The notes beneath the pieces were generated by a model. The model was not told where the DNA came from. It saw only the letters and a list, made by a program, of their open reading frames with translations, and did not search any database. Both the position numbers and the translations under genes were made by a program. A stretch of 64,000 nt of DNA from Harmothoe impar (lineage: Eukaryota; Annelida; Polychaeta; Phyllodocida; Polynoidae), in NCBI GenBank assembly GCA_947462335.1, contig OX381706.1, positions 18,576,784 through 18,640,783 of the forward strand, written 5' to 3'. Shown here piece by piece: positions 29,624 through 42,508 of the stretch (within the stretch, counting starts at the first letter, position 1; the number at the start of each line of letters is the position of its first letter).

Positions 29624-31481
29624 CCCGGGGAGGGCGCTCAGGTTTGAATTGCTACCCACTGCCAAACGGCCCACGGAAGCGGGAGCGGTTGATCTCAAAA
29701 ATGAGAGGGCGGTGACTCTCAGCACCCTAAAAAAAGGGGGTGGTTACTCTAGACGAAGGAGCAGGAGTTGGGTCTCAGCAAGGTGTAAATGATAAAATGT
29801 AAAGAGAACAAATATCATCCATGTCTACACTGTAAAAACTGTGTTTAACTTTAAACACCAAAAAAGCTAAACCTGTTTAATCTGTTCACACTTAAGAAAT
29901 CTAAACAGACATTTCGTATATTAAACACATCATTTCTAAATGCCTAAACACTGAAGACATGCATGTGTTTAGACATTTAGAAAGTAAACACTTATGCAGA
30001 TGGGCGTTTACTATTCAAACATATGTTTTCTTTGTGTTTAGGCTTTAAACATACATCTACCACCTGTTCAGCATTTAAACAAGGAGGTGTTTAGATACCA
30101 AATCGTACATGAAACACTTTTTCTCTCGTATAGCAATCATAGCATCATTATTCCAATTAGCCTAGCAGTTTTTTATAACCTATTGGAATGAAAATTTTAT
30201 TCTAATACTTATGATCGAAACATAAGTTTGGCTTTTCCAAAGTACATGTATCGCTCTATAGTTCAGAAAATCTGCAGAAATGATATAAGTAATCCAATTA
30301 CAAGCAGAATTATAATCAGAAAAGTGGTAATTAATGGAGTGTAATCCCCTGCCTATATTAGAGGCACAGTTTATAAACAAGAAAATGTGGCTGATCATGT
30401 GTCTGTTTGTCATGATTGGTATAGTTGTTTAAACACTTAACAAATACATTGTAAGCATGCTAAACACTTTATCAGGTTAGACTTAAACACATTTAATCTA
30501 AACATCTAAACACCTAACCATGTTTAAGTGTTTAGATATTAAACACAATTGTATCCCACCAGGTGGCAGTTAAGTCATTGGATGGACTTTCCCCACCCAT
30601 TTATAAGCTGATCCTTGAATAAACATGCAAAACCAAACAAAGAATCACATTATTTGAGTGATTTAAATATGGGAACATATAACTATTATTCGGAGAGAGT
30701 AATTTTATGATTTGGGGTTTAGACTATGTGCAGAAAAGCTATAATCTCTAGGGACACCTATTCTGTGGGATATAAGAAAATATATAGCAATATTCCCTCC
30801 ACCATTCTGTTGCACACATTTCCCAGTTACTTAGTATAGATACTATGTAACATATGTGATGACACTCTACAAAAGTGTTATAAAACAATATCTATCTGAA
30901 TAAAGATGATAGATTGGACTGATAACATATTCTAATATGCAAATTATGATCAACTTACCTAAACACCATGTAACTAAACACCTACTATATCAAAATGCTA
31001 CTTATCTAAATGCCTAATAACTCTAAACACTGCAAATGTAAACACTCTATAGATCTACACATTATATATCTAAACCCTTCCTTGGTCTAAACTCTATAAT
31101 TGTAAACACCTACTAGATCTAAACACTTTGCACACTAAACACGTTTTATCTAAACATGTTTAGAAATTAAACATGTTTAGATGGAAAAAGGTGTCTCAAA
31201 ATGTGGGACAAGATAGTGTTTAGAAAAGTGTTTAGCCGCTAAACATGTGCATTTATCATCTAAACACTGTTTTTACAGTGTACTGTACTATTTACATCAG
31301 GGAATAAAGGTAGTGCTACAGGGGTCCCTGAAATAACAGGGGCGTTGGCTTCTCTGTATGGAATCAGGGGGCGGTCCTCTGCATTCATGAGGGGCAGAAG
31401 TTTTACAGGTCCTGATTTAGGCGGGCGGTAGTTTGGCAGTTGGCAGGTACTGTCATATATAGAGCCAGTGCCCTCCCCGGG
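29624..31481. mobile_element. hAT-like element, family member 2, split by another element (1858 bp)
   Basis: Inverted ends CCCGGGGAGGGC. Flanked by the 8-bp duplication GAGGATGT (29616-29623 and 31482-31489). The empty site is in duplicate 1 at 25659-25666. It lies in reverse orientation to 27090-27497. Most of its length is the inserted TA-flanked element 29828-31280. No transposase ORF. Confidence 0.88.
29828..31280. mobile_element. TA-flanked element with an array of TAAACAC motifs (1453 bp)
   Basis: 20-bp inverted ends with one mismatch (CACTGTAAAAAC[T/A]GTGTTTA). Flanked by TA at 29826-29827 and 31281-31282. The uninterrupted sequence is seen in the sister element (reverse complement of about 27240-27345), where a single TA bridges the two halves. 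At least 20 copies of TAAACAC or its complement are spread through both halves. No transposase ORF, so it is non-autonomous with mariner-type TA targeting. Confidence 0.85.
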
Positions 31482-31488
31482 GAGGATG

Positions 31489-31900
31489 TTAACCCTTTAA
31501 GGGCCGCATAGTGCTTTAATGTGTGGCATGCCCGCTGTCACTACCATGCATCAATGCATCATGCCAGCCCTTTGGGAATGCCTCAACCTTGTAGGGTCGT
31601 GATGATGCTTGAATGCATTATCAAGAATTGGCGAATTGCTCCTCAGAGCTATCGTCATATACATGCCCTCCGAACAGCACCTAAGAAAAAGGCAAATTTG
31701 GGGGAATTGACACGAACACCAGAAAAGGCACAAAATATTCTCAAGAATATCTTGTCCTTTTTCACTATGTTCTGCTATGTTCTGGTGATTTCACCAGCTT
31801 TGCCTCAGTCAAGAACATTCAATTATTTAGTTCTGTTTAGAGGGTTATCGCGATACGGGGTATACAGCTTCTAAGCACAATGCGGCCCTCAAAGGGTTAA
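31489..31900. repeat. piggyBac-like MITE, long variant (412 bp)
   Basis: TTAA at both ends (31489-31492, 31897-31900). Termini CCCTTTAAGGGCCGCATAG and GCGGCCCTCAAAGGG. The centre carries about 200 bp not shared with the short copies. Confidence 0.8.
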
Positions 31901-33070
31901 CTTAAGGCGAAGTGATGGTGGCTGTGGGGCAGGGGTGAAGGTATGCAAACTCAAACGCCACAAGTATTCTGTAAGACCAGGTCAGCTATCGTCTACGGAT
32001 TCCACACCCGATTATCTTTTTTGTGCACCACTTTACAGCTTTCTCATTTGTCTATGGTCAAATGTGGCTGACCCTATGGCCATTTTCTTTAATATTTGTC
32101 CATGTCATTTTGGGCTATCTTCGCGGCCGTCTTAGAGTCGGTACCCCAGTTTACATTTCTAGGTAGTTTTGAAGGATATAGTTAAAAAATACCCTTCGAT
32201 AATCTTTCCCTCCTTATTGTCCCGCCCCCCCCCCAGGCTTGCCCCCCCCCACCTCCTCCCCCTCTCTCTTCCATCATTCATATACATGTACTCCCCCTCC
32301 TCCCTTTTCTCATACCTCGTTAGATGCATTCACGATTTTCCCCCTTCCATCAATGATCACAAACTTTTTATTTTCTCCCCCACCTCTTCTTTCATTTCCT
32401 CCCGCCCTCCCTTCCCTCTCGCCATCCATATTTCTCTTCATCCCTCCCCATCTTCCTGCCCCCCTCTCCCTGTCCTTCAATCTTCTAACCTCTCTGCATG
32501 CTTATGCCTTGAATTTAAATTCCATTCTATCTCGTTGTCCTTCTTCCCCGCGGATTAAGGAGGGGGCGACTCGGCGTCCCCCCCCCCCCCACAATTTCTG
32601 TCACAGATTTTTTTTTTTTGATGTAAATATTTTTTGGGGATTTTTTAAAACTATAGTCCCCCTTTTTCAAAACATTGTATCCCCCCCTCCCCACCCCTGG
32701 AGCAGCAGCAAGTGGATCCTGTAAGGTTGGGGGCCTATAGGGCACTAGTAGTACCCAGTACAAAATGTAGTAGCAGTGGTGGTGGTAGTGTGAGAGGTGG
32801 CGCTGCTGAGGGAGTGAGGGATGGGGAGGTGGTGGGTGGTGGTGGGTACTACTTATAACAGCTAGCACGGCAGTGGTGGCGGCAGTAGCGTATGCGGCGT
32901 CGATGGTGACAGCACGCCTTCAGCCACCAGAGCAGACAGTATCCCCACAACCACCACTACCAGTATACCATCACCCACACCCTCCTCATCCCCCTCCTCC
33001 AGGGATGGAGACCAGTGATGGATTATCCCATGGATTAACCTTAATCCCAGCATTCAGCAGGAGGAGTACT
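31901..33070. other. Intergenic, pyrimidine-rich low-complexity sequence
   Basis: 32200-32700 is C/T-rich on the + strand, producing long spurious ORFs. 32760-32860 is a degenerate GGT/GTA trinucleotide tract. No gene recognised before the candidate exon. Confidence 0.55.
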
Positions 33071-33265
33071 ATGGACCCAGGAGGAGGCAGCAGGGGAGCA
33101 GCCCCCAGACAGAGGGGAGTGCTGACTGCAGTGGTGTTCCCCACACGTGTAATATTGGTGATTATCCTGGCCCTGGGGACAGTAGTCACAGTGCAGGGGG
33201 ACAGAGTCAGGGAGGAGAGATATAATAGGGCAGCATTAACCCGACCAGGGAGACACAGGGCGCAC
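33071..33265 (+). CDS. Candidate first coding exon with signal-anchor segment
   Basis: ATG at 33071 in the context actATGG. An open frame of 65 codons ends at CGCAC with donor GTAAGT at 33266. The translation has a basic, Gly-rich N-terminus followed by a hydrophobic stretch (VIFVILALGTVVTV-like; actual core VILVIILALGTVVTV, about residues 30-45) and then an Arg-rich segment. This is the layout of a signal peptide or type II membrane anchor. The frame also extends upstream to other ATGs (33005, 32873). No downstream exon could be linked and no family is recognised, so it is a prediction only. Confidence 0.35.
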
Positions 33266-34737
33266 GTAAGTGATTGGTTTAATTGTGTTTTATTCCCCAT
33301 TGCCAGTTATGTACCGATTTGGACCTGAATATTTTCTATTATATAAATGCTCACATCAGTTTAGGTTAACCAAAATCATCCCTACCTCATTGTTTCTTCA
33401 ATATGATATAACAGTCCCATTCCTCACCCCCCCCCCTTGACCATACAATGTACACATCACCTACTACTGTCGTCTATTTTATGCCATAAATCACTGCTCT
33501 ATCACACAAGATCACTCTCCCACCTCCACTCCGGTTCACCACCCCTGAGCCATACCTCTCTCTCACCCCCCCCCCCTTTTTCATACTAATAGCTGTAAAC
33601 CCCCCCCCCCCCACACACACACACACCCTCCCCTAACCCATTATGACACTCAATTGTACCACTATGGGCCATCAGCAGCCATTCATGCTGAAGACAGGAA
33701 AGGTGGTTGAGGTGGTGGGTGGTGGGGGGGGGGGAGAGCAGTGGGGGTGGGTGGCATTATATGAATGAATATGAGAATACACTATGCAGGGTAGATGCAC
33801 CATGAATCGGACACTGCAGGAATCTGTGTGTATTTAATAAAGCAGCATAAGGTTCATTGCTGTGGATGGTAGTAAAATTTGAATGTCATTTTAGAGTGAC
33901 CCCAACAAGGAATCACTATAAGTTTTATTATGTATGGGTATTGACTACAATGTAGCTGCAAATGCAACTGTCCTACTCAAGGTATGTGTCCGACACACGG
34001 TGAATCTACCCTAGGTATCTCTAAGTCCAGTAGTCTCATACATACGACATGTAAATGTGTGTAAAATTACAAGGTACAATGTATAAAGCAGTTGATGCGT
34101 ACCCTCACGTGTGCCGAGCTTAAAACACTATTCTCGTGTTGGACATACCACTTATAGCTCCTGGAGAGGTCATTAGTTAACAACGGGGCCTCTTCGTACT
34201 TTAGTAATGCGGGAGCCATCTAGAGCGTAAATCTTTTTGAGCCCCCTCAAATCCAGCCCCCTGCCCTATTGTCTGAATAATGATCACTCCCCTATGTCAT
34301 GTTATTTGCCGACTCACCATTTCTTTTGATAATTGCCAAATCACTCTGTGAAAAGAATAAAATAGATAACATAAAGGGTGAGAGAAAATGCTCGTAGTAC
34401 CAGGCAGGTCTGTACACCAAACGGAACCATTATAGCACAAAATTGAATTCCTCATATGAGATTGGGGGAAAAAACACCAAGCAAAGTAAAATAAGAAAAG
34501 GGGAGGAAAGGAATGGGCGAAAAGAAGAAGCAGAACAAGATCTCTTGCTTGAGAGGGCTCATTGAACAGTGAACCAATCCCTCACGTTTTATTATCCAGG
34601 GGCAAAGCCAAGACCTGAGAGTCGCGGGTGAATGCCTCACTCCAAGCCATCCTCCTCTAAGCCATTTGTAAATATTATCCTGCTCTGGGCTCGTCGCCAT
34701 TCACCACCATCTTCATGCAGTCCTCTCCTCCAGGGCT
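33266..34737. other. Intergenic or intron, no feature recognised
   Basis: C-homopolymers near 33430, 33565 and 33600 and a G-run near 33725. No exon or repeat family assigned. Confidence 0.5.
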
Positions 34738-35002
34738 TTAACCCTTTCAGGATGGCTTGTCACTATTATAAGAAGATGACATTTGTTGTCATGATGCACC
34801 AATTTGATGCAGCCCTAATGAGTATAACTCGCCGTGGCTGCATTGGTGCATCACACCGACCCTTCGGGAGTGTCACAACCCCATAGGGTCAGCATGATGC
34901 TTGAATGCAGCACTGGCGAGTTACTCGTCAGGGCTGCATTCATGCATCATGATGACCAAGGGCATGATGCATTAAGGCACCATGCTGCCCTTAAAGGGTT
35001 CA
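34738..35002. repeat. piggyBac-like MITE
   Basis: Left TTAACCCTTTCAGGATGGC, right ctgcccttaaaggg-TTCA. Internal inverted pair cagcactggcgagttactcg / cgagtaactcgcc type. Confidence 0.75.
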
Positions 35003-35193
35003 GGGAGAGTTAGGCCGGTGAGAAGTCCTGCTGCTATATGTAGGCAGGTATATGCCTCCTTTAACTCTAGGTATATATTTGTTCTCTCCTGCGATGAAGA
35101 TAGTTCTCACTTTATGTGTGAGAATTATTATATTTGCTCTCCATCCCATGGGGTGGTTGTAAAAGTAGAAAGAGGAATGAAAGGAGGAGGAGA

Positions 35194-35223
35194 AAGAGAA
35201 AGAGATCTAGAGAGAGAGAGAAA

Positions 35224-35279
<56 letters not shown>

Positions 35280-35280
35280 G
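35194..35280. repeat. (GA)n microsatellite
   Basis: GA repeat grading into CAGA units to about 35410. Overlapping ORFs are artefacts. Confidence 0.95.
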
Positions 35281-35410
35281 AGTGGGAGTGGGAGAGACAG
35301 GCAGACAGACAGTGGGGGCTGGGAGAGAAAGGGAGAGGGCAGGCAGACAGACAGACAGGCAGGGGCGGACAGACAAACAGATGGTGCATGACAGAGACAG
35401 ACAGATTGGG

Positions 35411-36356
35411 ACAGAGAGATGCGGATAAAAGGAGAGTGTGTGAGAGAGATGGAGGGATAACAATATAGGAAAAGGGCCAGTTTAGCGAGGGGCATGTAGT
35501 GCATATAGAGGGTGGGAATATATATAGGGGAACCTAGTGTAGTCTAGAGATCGCAAATACTGAAGGCTGCTCGCTATTAAAAGAAGAGTAAAGGCACAGG
35601 GACAGTTTGTAAAGGCATTGAGATTGACGGCCCTGCCTCCCCGCGGCGAGCTACACCCAGCCGTGTGGTAACTGAATCACCCCAACAAGTGTTCACAGTT
35701 TGGTAATCAATACATCAATGTCACCTCTCACATCCTGTACTCACTAACCACCACCTCAGGTGAGGGGGCTTCACAATAAGGATGCCCCACGCTGGGTACC
35801 ACGGTTATCCTTTTTGCTTGTCTCCTCAGCTTATGAATTGAGAAATTGTTTCACTAAAAAGATAATTTTTAATCAAAGGTAGACGTTTTGATCAATCAGA
35901 AGCCAGAACAGGGTAGCTGAGAGTAGATTTACACACTGAAAAAGTAAACTTGTTTCCAGACTCGTCGAAGTGACTATCATAAAATAAACAAGTCAAAATT
36001 TGTCTAGCCTATCAGGTCACCATCCCACAAATAGAATCTGGAGCTGGCAAAAGTCGGGCTTTGGGCTGGCACATGCCAAGTGGGTCTTCTATCTCCAGCT
36101 AGAAGACCTACTTCCTTGTCACTTAGACGAGTTTTTGACTCGTTTATTTATGGCCGTCACTTGGAAGAGTCTGGAGACAAGTTTATTTTTTGCATGCAGG
36201 GTCTGGTATAATGCACTAGTTAAGGGGGAAATGCAAGTTGAATGCTACCATGTATATCTACCCTTGCTACAATGATACACCACGGTGCTGCTTGCCACAA
36301 CGATGTCAATGATGTGCGTATCAACCACAATACTGCTAGTTCACCTTCATAGATAA
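35411..36356. other. Intergenic, no feature recognised
   Basis: No credible exon. ctccagctagaag and tgactcgtttattta motifs recur in inverted form around 36060-36190, suggesting another small decayed fold-back repeat. Confidence 0.4.
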
Positions 36357-36538
36357 GGAAACGTTCACAATTGACGTTACCAACTTTGGGATATTTTCCA
36401 ACTAACACCAATCACCTTATCACTCTTCCTGGGGGAAAAGCACAAATTCACACAAATATATAGACCCAATAATCATAGCTCCTCACAAAACCTGAACACC
36501 ACCTCCCTAGATGGTGACATGATTTGTGAACGTTCCCT
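36357..36538. repeat. Harbinger-like MITE (GGGAACGTTC ends)
   Basis: Left GGAAACGTTCACAATTGACG, right CATGATTTGTGAACGTTCCC. Flanked by TAA on both sides (36354-36356 and 36539-36541), as expected for PIF/Harbinger. Same family as the outermost element at 42843-45904. Confidence 0.65.
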
Positions 36539-36705
36539 AAAACTATACATGTGGTTATACATGAACCCGCCTCGCACTGGAGAGAGACTACTGTCCTTTC
36601 TAACACGTATACATTATACAGCACCAAAAAGACACTGCCGAATAGCAAGTTGACAGCAACAGATGACACATTGTGTCAATAAAAACACCCAAAACATCCA
36701 TCTGG

Positions 36706-36901
36706 TTAACCCCTGAAAGGCTGCATGATGCTTTAATGCATGTCCATTATAGTCGTCATGATGCATGCATGCAGCCCTGGTGAGTAACTCGCCAGGGCTG
36801 CATTCATGCTTCACGCCGGCCCTGTGGGGGTTTATGCACACCCGAAGGGTCGGTATGATGCAATGTTGCATTACAGCATTATGCGGCCCTTACAGGGTTA
36901 A
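36706..36901. repeat. piggyBac-like MITE
   Basis: TTAA at both ends (36706-36709, 36898-36901). Ends CCCCTGAAAGGCTGCATGATG / GCGGCCCTTACAGGG. Central palindrome of gccctggtgagtaactcg and its complement. Confidence 0.85.
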
Positions 36902-37539
36902 ATCCGTATGTAGGCCTACGTGGGTGGATGTGGATAGCTGAGGAGGGGGGGGGGGGTGTAGTGTGGTTGCAGGTAAAGAGGCTGTTATACAGATACAGAC
37001 AAACCACACACACCGTCTACATGCAGACAGAGGGTGGGAAAGGTAAACCTGCAGCAGCTCCTGGGTTTGGTGTACACCCCTGGTGGCTACAGGTGCCAGT
37101 GGGTGGACTGTTGAACCACAGCAAATACAGATATCTTCAGAATAAAACAATCAAGAAATTGAAATTCATCATGATAGTTTTAAGATCGATCGTTATTAAA
37201 TCATTTAGAACTCATGATAGATATATTATCTAGCAAGATATGTAATCGAAACGATCACCAAAAGGGCTAAAGGAGATGATCATCATAGTTTTTCTAAATG
37301 ATAATGATATCGTTATTTGTTAAAAACTTACAGTATCATGTTATCATTACTTTTAGATATCTGCATTGTGCATTGAGACTATAACGTGCATATCTAGATC
37401 CAGGTCCGGTGATTTTGTGATTGGGAGGAACTGCACGTAAAGCTTTGGTGTAAAGTGACTACGAGAAAGTGCAGTATGAGTGAAATATTTAAGTGTTAAA
37501 AGTATACAGGTAGTGACGGGGTTTGTGTAGTGGTTACCA

Positions 37540-37895
37540 CACCCACCCACTCACTCAGTCACTCAGTCACTCACTCATTCACTCACTCAATCAATCAATC
37601 AATTAATCCCCCAATCAATCGCTCATCCACTCACTTACTCACCCCTCCACCCACCTACATACCCTCTCACTCACCCACTCACTCTCTCACTCACTCACCC
37701 ACCAACTCACTCACTCACTCAATCACTCAACCACTCACTCACCCACTTGACCACTCACCCACTCATCCACTCACCCACTCACTCACTCACCCACCAACTC
37801 ACTCACTCACTCACTCACTCACTCACCCACTCACTCACTCACTCACTCAACCACTCACCTACTCACTCACTTATTCATTAAATCACTCACTCACA
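37540..37895. repeat. (ACTC)n tetranucleotide array
   Basis: About 350 bp of degenerate cactcactcacccac. The overlapping 176-codon frame is an artefact of the repeat. Confidence 0.95.
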
Positions 37896-39000
37896 TCCTT
37901 TTTACTCTCTTCATCACTTCCTTCATCCTCCCTATACATGTGTACTTCAGTTCTGTCATCCCCTACCCGACCCCTCTTCTCCCCTTCTCCCTCCGTATCT
38001 TTCATGCATATTTTGGCATTATTTGATAGACAGCAGGTCCAGCTTCAAGAGGTCATGTAGGCCTACTCGTTGTTGGAGGCGACCATGTAGGTCGGGGGGC
38101 GGGGGAGTATTAATTAGCGGGGGCGGGGTTTTATATAGACTGAGGATGATCGTTCTCTTTGGCAATAATTGAGAAGGCCTTGCCAAAGGCAGCAGTCTCT
38201 GGCCTAGACTCAACACAATCTAACTTCCGTGACATTCCATGCTATACTAGTATACAGCATTTATCATACTAATTCTGGGGTATATAGTTATCGACATCAC
38301 TGGATTGAATAATGTAATTGATCATTGAATAACGTAAATGGCTAATAACGGACGATGAGCTCTGCAATTGATTCACCATATATCTATACACCGGAACTTG
38401 ATATGCATCAGGCCAAAAACAAGGTCTGTTTCAGGTAACATGGGAAGAAACGGTAGGGTCGGTATGTCGTGTTTTTTTTTGTCTTTACATGAATGTATAG
38501 CCGACTTTTTTTGAGAACCCTAAAATTGTGCAAAAAAGGGTAAAAGTGCGAAAATTTCTTCAAAAATGCATAAAAAAACGTAGGGTCGGCCCTCTTTTGA
38601 TAAGATCGGTCGGGTGACCTTAAACAAACCTTTTTTTCTTTGCCTTAGAACAATTGGAATGGAACGTTTTAATATAGAAAATGCAATAGAATTAAGTCAG
38701 TTATTGGAACGATCCCAAAGTTCAGATCGCCTGGATTCCTCACACTCCGTCCTGTTGTGTGGGTGGGGACCCTGTGCATACACCATCTTCATTCATTCCC
38801 TGACATTTTCCCCTTTTAGTTGTTTACCCAGATTTCTCCCCTGGGAAGGCAGGCAGGTAAAATCCCCATTTTGGACACTTTCATTCATGCTTGACTTCAT
38901 CAGAATGCAGCGAGGCGCTTTGGTGACGTCATAGCGTCTAGAACCAATATTGGCAGACGTGAGGAAAGCTTCCCGCCAAAACTGGACCAGAGCAGCTGGC
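37896..39000. other. Intergenic, no feature recognised
   Basis: No conserved exon. Short GGGTCGG-type direct repeats near 38455-38610. Confidence 0.4.
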
Positions 39001-39220
39001 TGCATGGTATAGACTCTAGCCCTATACCACTGAATTCGACATGGACATTTTTGGTGCTTAGTGACATGGGACGGAAGGAATAGATGGATAGTGACATGGG
39101 ACATGGGTCACTTCTTAAAATCGATATGGCGACATGAACATATCTTAAAATCGACATGGCAACATGGGCATTTCTTAAATATATAAGATATCTTTTCTTA
39201 AATATATAGGGGACATGTGA
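39001..39220. repeat. Dispersed repeat with reiterated CGACATGG units
   Basis: Begins accactgaattcgacatgg and repeats (tc/tg)ACATGG at irregular spacing. A related copy begins accactaaattcgacatgg at 56906 and continues to about 57140. Confidence 0.5.
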
Positions 39221-39356
39221 ACCCCCTAGATCAGCTAGGCTGATATCACATTCGCAGGAAGGAGGAGGGAATGGAGGGAAGTGAAGAGCAGATGAAAAGG
39301 GAGAAGGCCAATTGGTCTCGACCCCTTAAATCGACAGACCGACAAAGGCATTTTTA

Positions 39357-39398
39357 GAGACAGAGAGAGGGTAAAGGAGAGAGAGAGAGGAAGAGAGA

Positions 39399-39458
<60 letters not shown>
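39357..39458. repeat. (GA)n microsatellite
   Basis: GA repeat interrupted by a few C/A bases. Confidence 0.95.
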
Positions 39459-41638
39459 ATATGATATAGATGTCTCGGCGCAGTTACTCAGTGGTCTTTT
39501 GCAGAACAAAATGGTCACAATTAGTGCTTTAGCAACAAAACCTTACGTGGGCATGCAGTACCATGATTCAAAGTTGGTTGGCAGAGGATCACTGTAAGGA
39601 AAGTCAAAATCTTAATTTATTTGGTAAGCCATATTGAATATATAATTATGTTATTTGAACAGTGGCTTTTCTTTCACGATTTCTCACGACATAACCGTGC
39701 TTGGTAACCGTGGGGGAAATGCATTATTGACTTATAACATAACATTAACAAAAGCAAAGGTTAAATATGACAGGAATATATTTTTTTTAAATGTACATGC
39801 AAAATAATTGAATTTTTTCTTGATATTAGTAAGTAGTATACATAAACGTGATTTTAAACCAAATGTTCTGCAAAACACTGTAGAAATGTCAAACATCACT
39901 CATGATCCTTCCCAGAAGAGATCCTGTGAAAATGAAATGATCATGAATGCATTTAGTCTATTGCAGAACATTTTAACGATTAGGACAGGTTCTTGTTCCA
40001 CTTTCACTATAGCCATATGTATATGCACCGTGGTATATATACCACTGTTCTCCAATATATAAGTCCCAGGTTATGTTTAAACACCAGGTTCTTTTCAGAG
40101 GCGTAGGAAGCAAATTGTCATTGGGGGTCCCAGGGGGGGGGGCCACTCCAACCAACTTTTAATACCGTCTTTTATGCATGATGTATCATATACACACTTA
40201 CATAAGATGGTATAGAAAAGTAGTATTTGACCCCCTTTAGTTCTGATTGGGGGGCCCAGGCCCCTCTGCCCCCACTTTTCCCTATGCGGGAGAGGTACAA
40301 ATTGGAAATATTGTACTTATATTACAGGGCTTCTGCTTTTCCATGAGATCGCTTTGATTGTTACTTTCATGATGGCTCACATGACCTTCTGAGCTAGTTG
40401 TACAAAAGACCACTGGGCTGCCGGTTACTCCATGTGCCCCCTGTACATACCTAGCTGCCGTGTGGTTGTGTTCTGCCCATTCCTCCTGCACACTTCCTCC
40501 AGGGTTGTGAGCCGACCAGCACATGCCCCTGTCAGTTACCTCAGCCTGCTCCAGCATTGTTCACATAGGTAGGTCTTAGGGAGTGGTCATTGTTTAACAG
40601 GGGATGGGGGGACCAACATAAATATGAACCCCCTAAGCGGAGGGGGACCTAACAAATTGGACCCTTTGAAGGAAAGACCATAATAAATAGGACCAAAAAT
40701 AAAGAGGTCCAATATATATATGTCATCCCTTTTTAGTGATAAAGCTTGTGCTAAAGATAGCGGAAAGGGGTCGGGCAAGACTTAATTTAAACCCTTCTAG
40801 GGGGAGGCGGAAGCAATTTGGACCCCTCTCTCGGGGAGGGGGTGGGGTGAGTTTTAATGTGCTCAGGTGAAAATTCACCAACTCCAGTCCCTGTTGTTAC
40901 AAAATGATCACTCCATTAGTAAACACAGCACTGGGGTGAGGCGGCTGCAGCAATGATGGCTATATTGTTGTCTCTCCCAGGGGCGTATAGGTGAAAGTGC
41001 AAAAAGTTCAAACATAAAAATAAAGTTAAAGTTAAAAAGTGTCTGTTCTCTGTGTAGTTGATCATGAAAGCCACGAGGCCTCAAATTAAATCATTGTCAT
41101 TGCTAATACCTTCATTACCACATGAAGAGCCACTTTAGTTAAACTCAGATTAATTACATAATGGACCTTCCTCCAAAAAGACATATGGCCATATAGTTTG
41201 AAAAAAAAGTCAATTCTGCACAACAGGATCCATATGCAGTGTAATATATTTCTATGTAGCTAAGATAATCTCGTTTTAGACATGCCTCAGACTTTTCCTA
41301 ACGGTTTGCTCTATCAGCTATGTTATAAATATATGTAAATACATATCTATCTATAGTAAGTCGCAATGTAGTTTGGGATAGAATGGAATTGCAGAAAGGA
41401 TCCATGAGGAGAAACGATGGATGCATCGATGATGCACCATCACTCCAAAGGGGCTTAATCTCATAGATTAACCAAGCACATGGCCATCCGAGCAACAAAA
41501 ACTGTTCACTCAGGAAAAAGGATGGATCATGAAGGTGACTGATTGTAATGTCCACACAGGCACGTGGTCAGCTCAAATAAACACCACATCTACCACAACA
41601 TGATACATTAATGTACATGGACATTGGTACAAAGCCAC
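39459..41638. other. Intergenic, no confirmed gene
   Basis: 40095-40285 looks like a hAT-type relic (starts CAGAGGCGTAGGAAGC; a fragment of similar sequence is at 54078-54130). 40450-40560 read on minus is coding-like with a donor-like GTATGT, but no acceptor or homology could be established. Confidence 0.4.
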
Positions 41639-41885
41639 ATATAGCCCTGTAAGGGCTGCTCATTGCTTTAATGCATCACCCCCTTTGTCAACATGATGCA
41701 TGAATGCAACCCTAGTGAGTCTGCTCGCCAGGGCTGCATTCAAGCATCATGTAGAGCCTACAGGGTTGATACACTCCCAAAGAGTCGGCACAATGCATTA
41801 ATGTAGCCCTGGCGAGTTACTTGCCAGGGCTGCATCAATGCATCATGCCAACCACATTAAAGCACTATGCAGCCCTTAAAGGGAT
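41639..41885. repeat. piggyBac-like MITE, TTAA eroded
   Basis: Ends agccctgtaagggctgct / agcccttaaaggg. Central ggcgagttacttgccagggc palindrome. Confidence 0.7.
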
Positions 41886-42508
41886 ATTGGCGAGGCAGAG
41901 GCCATAGCTGACATGTTGGAAGTCTAGTTGCCTTGTACCTTCCACTCACAAACCGAGTGTTCCGACAGGCTGGGCTTGTTTTCCCTTCTTGTTGTGAAGT
42001 TTTTCAAGTTTATGGCGGCAATATCTCAGTACTGCAGGAGGCTATTGGCCAATTTGAGATGCCTGCTTGGGGTTGTTTTGGGAAAACATTCCGGAAATGG
42101 CTGTTTTTTTAAAAGTTAAATTAGGAATAGAACGGTTCCAGAACTGGACAGAGAGAAAGAAAGCAGAAGAAAATAATTGTTGAAAATAGTAATTGCCTCA
42201 ACTAAGTAGCGAAGTAGAATTTAAGAAAGTGTAGAAATGACAATGAAACAAAATTCAGATGGAAGCACAATTATATTTCCTATTGTTGAATTACGTAATT
42301 GTATGATATTACATTCCATGGGAGGCCCCCTCGTAAATTATATATCCCTCTTACAACATCTGATTGCACCGATGCTGACCAGGTGAACTTGGCTGTAATG
42401 GATCTGCAATCTTGGTAAATTGGACAGGGAAGGAAAACAAAATGAGCAATAGAATGTATCTATAACACAACAGTGGGGAACTTGGAATGTGCTATTGACT
42501 AATGTAAT

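Larger units (their letters stand above)
25915..31900. repeat. Tandem duplication, copy 2, enlarged by insertions
   Basis: Second copy of 21732-25694. It contains two insertions that copy 1 lacks: 27090-27497 and 29624-31481. Its own ends are obscured on the left by the gap. Confidence 0.9.

Noticed and set aside
32169..32724. Pro/Ser-rich frames of 129 and 161 codons
   Set aside because: Pyrimidine-rich low-complexity DNA, with no splice sites or domain.
35112..35504. Several RERE- or SLSL-rich frames
   Set aside because: Produced by the GA microsatellite.
37540..37895. CRISPR-like regular repeat
   Set aside because: Simple tetranucleotide array in a eukaryotic genome; no unique spacers.
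37530..38060. 176-codon frame rich in SLTHS
   Set aside because: Translation of an ACTC tetranucleotide array.
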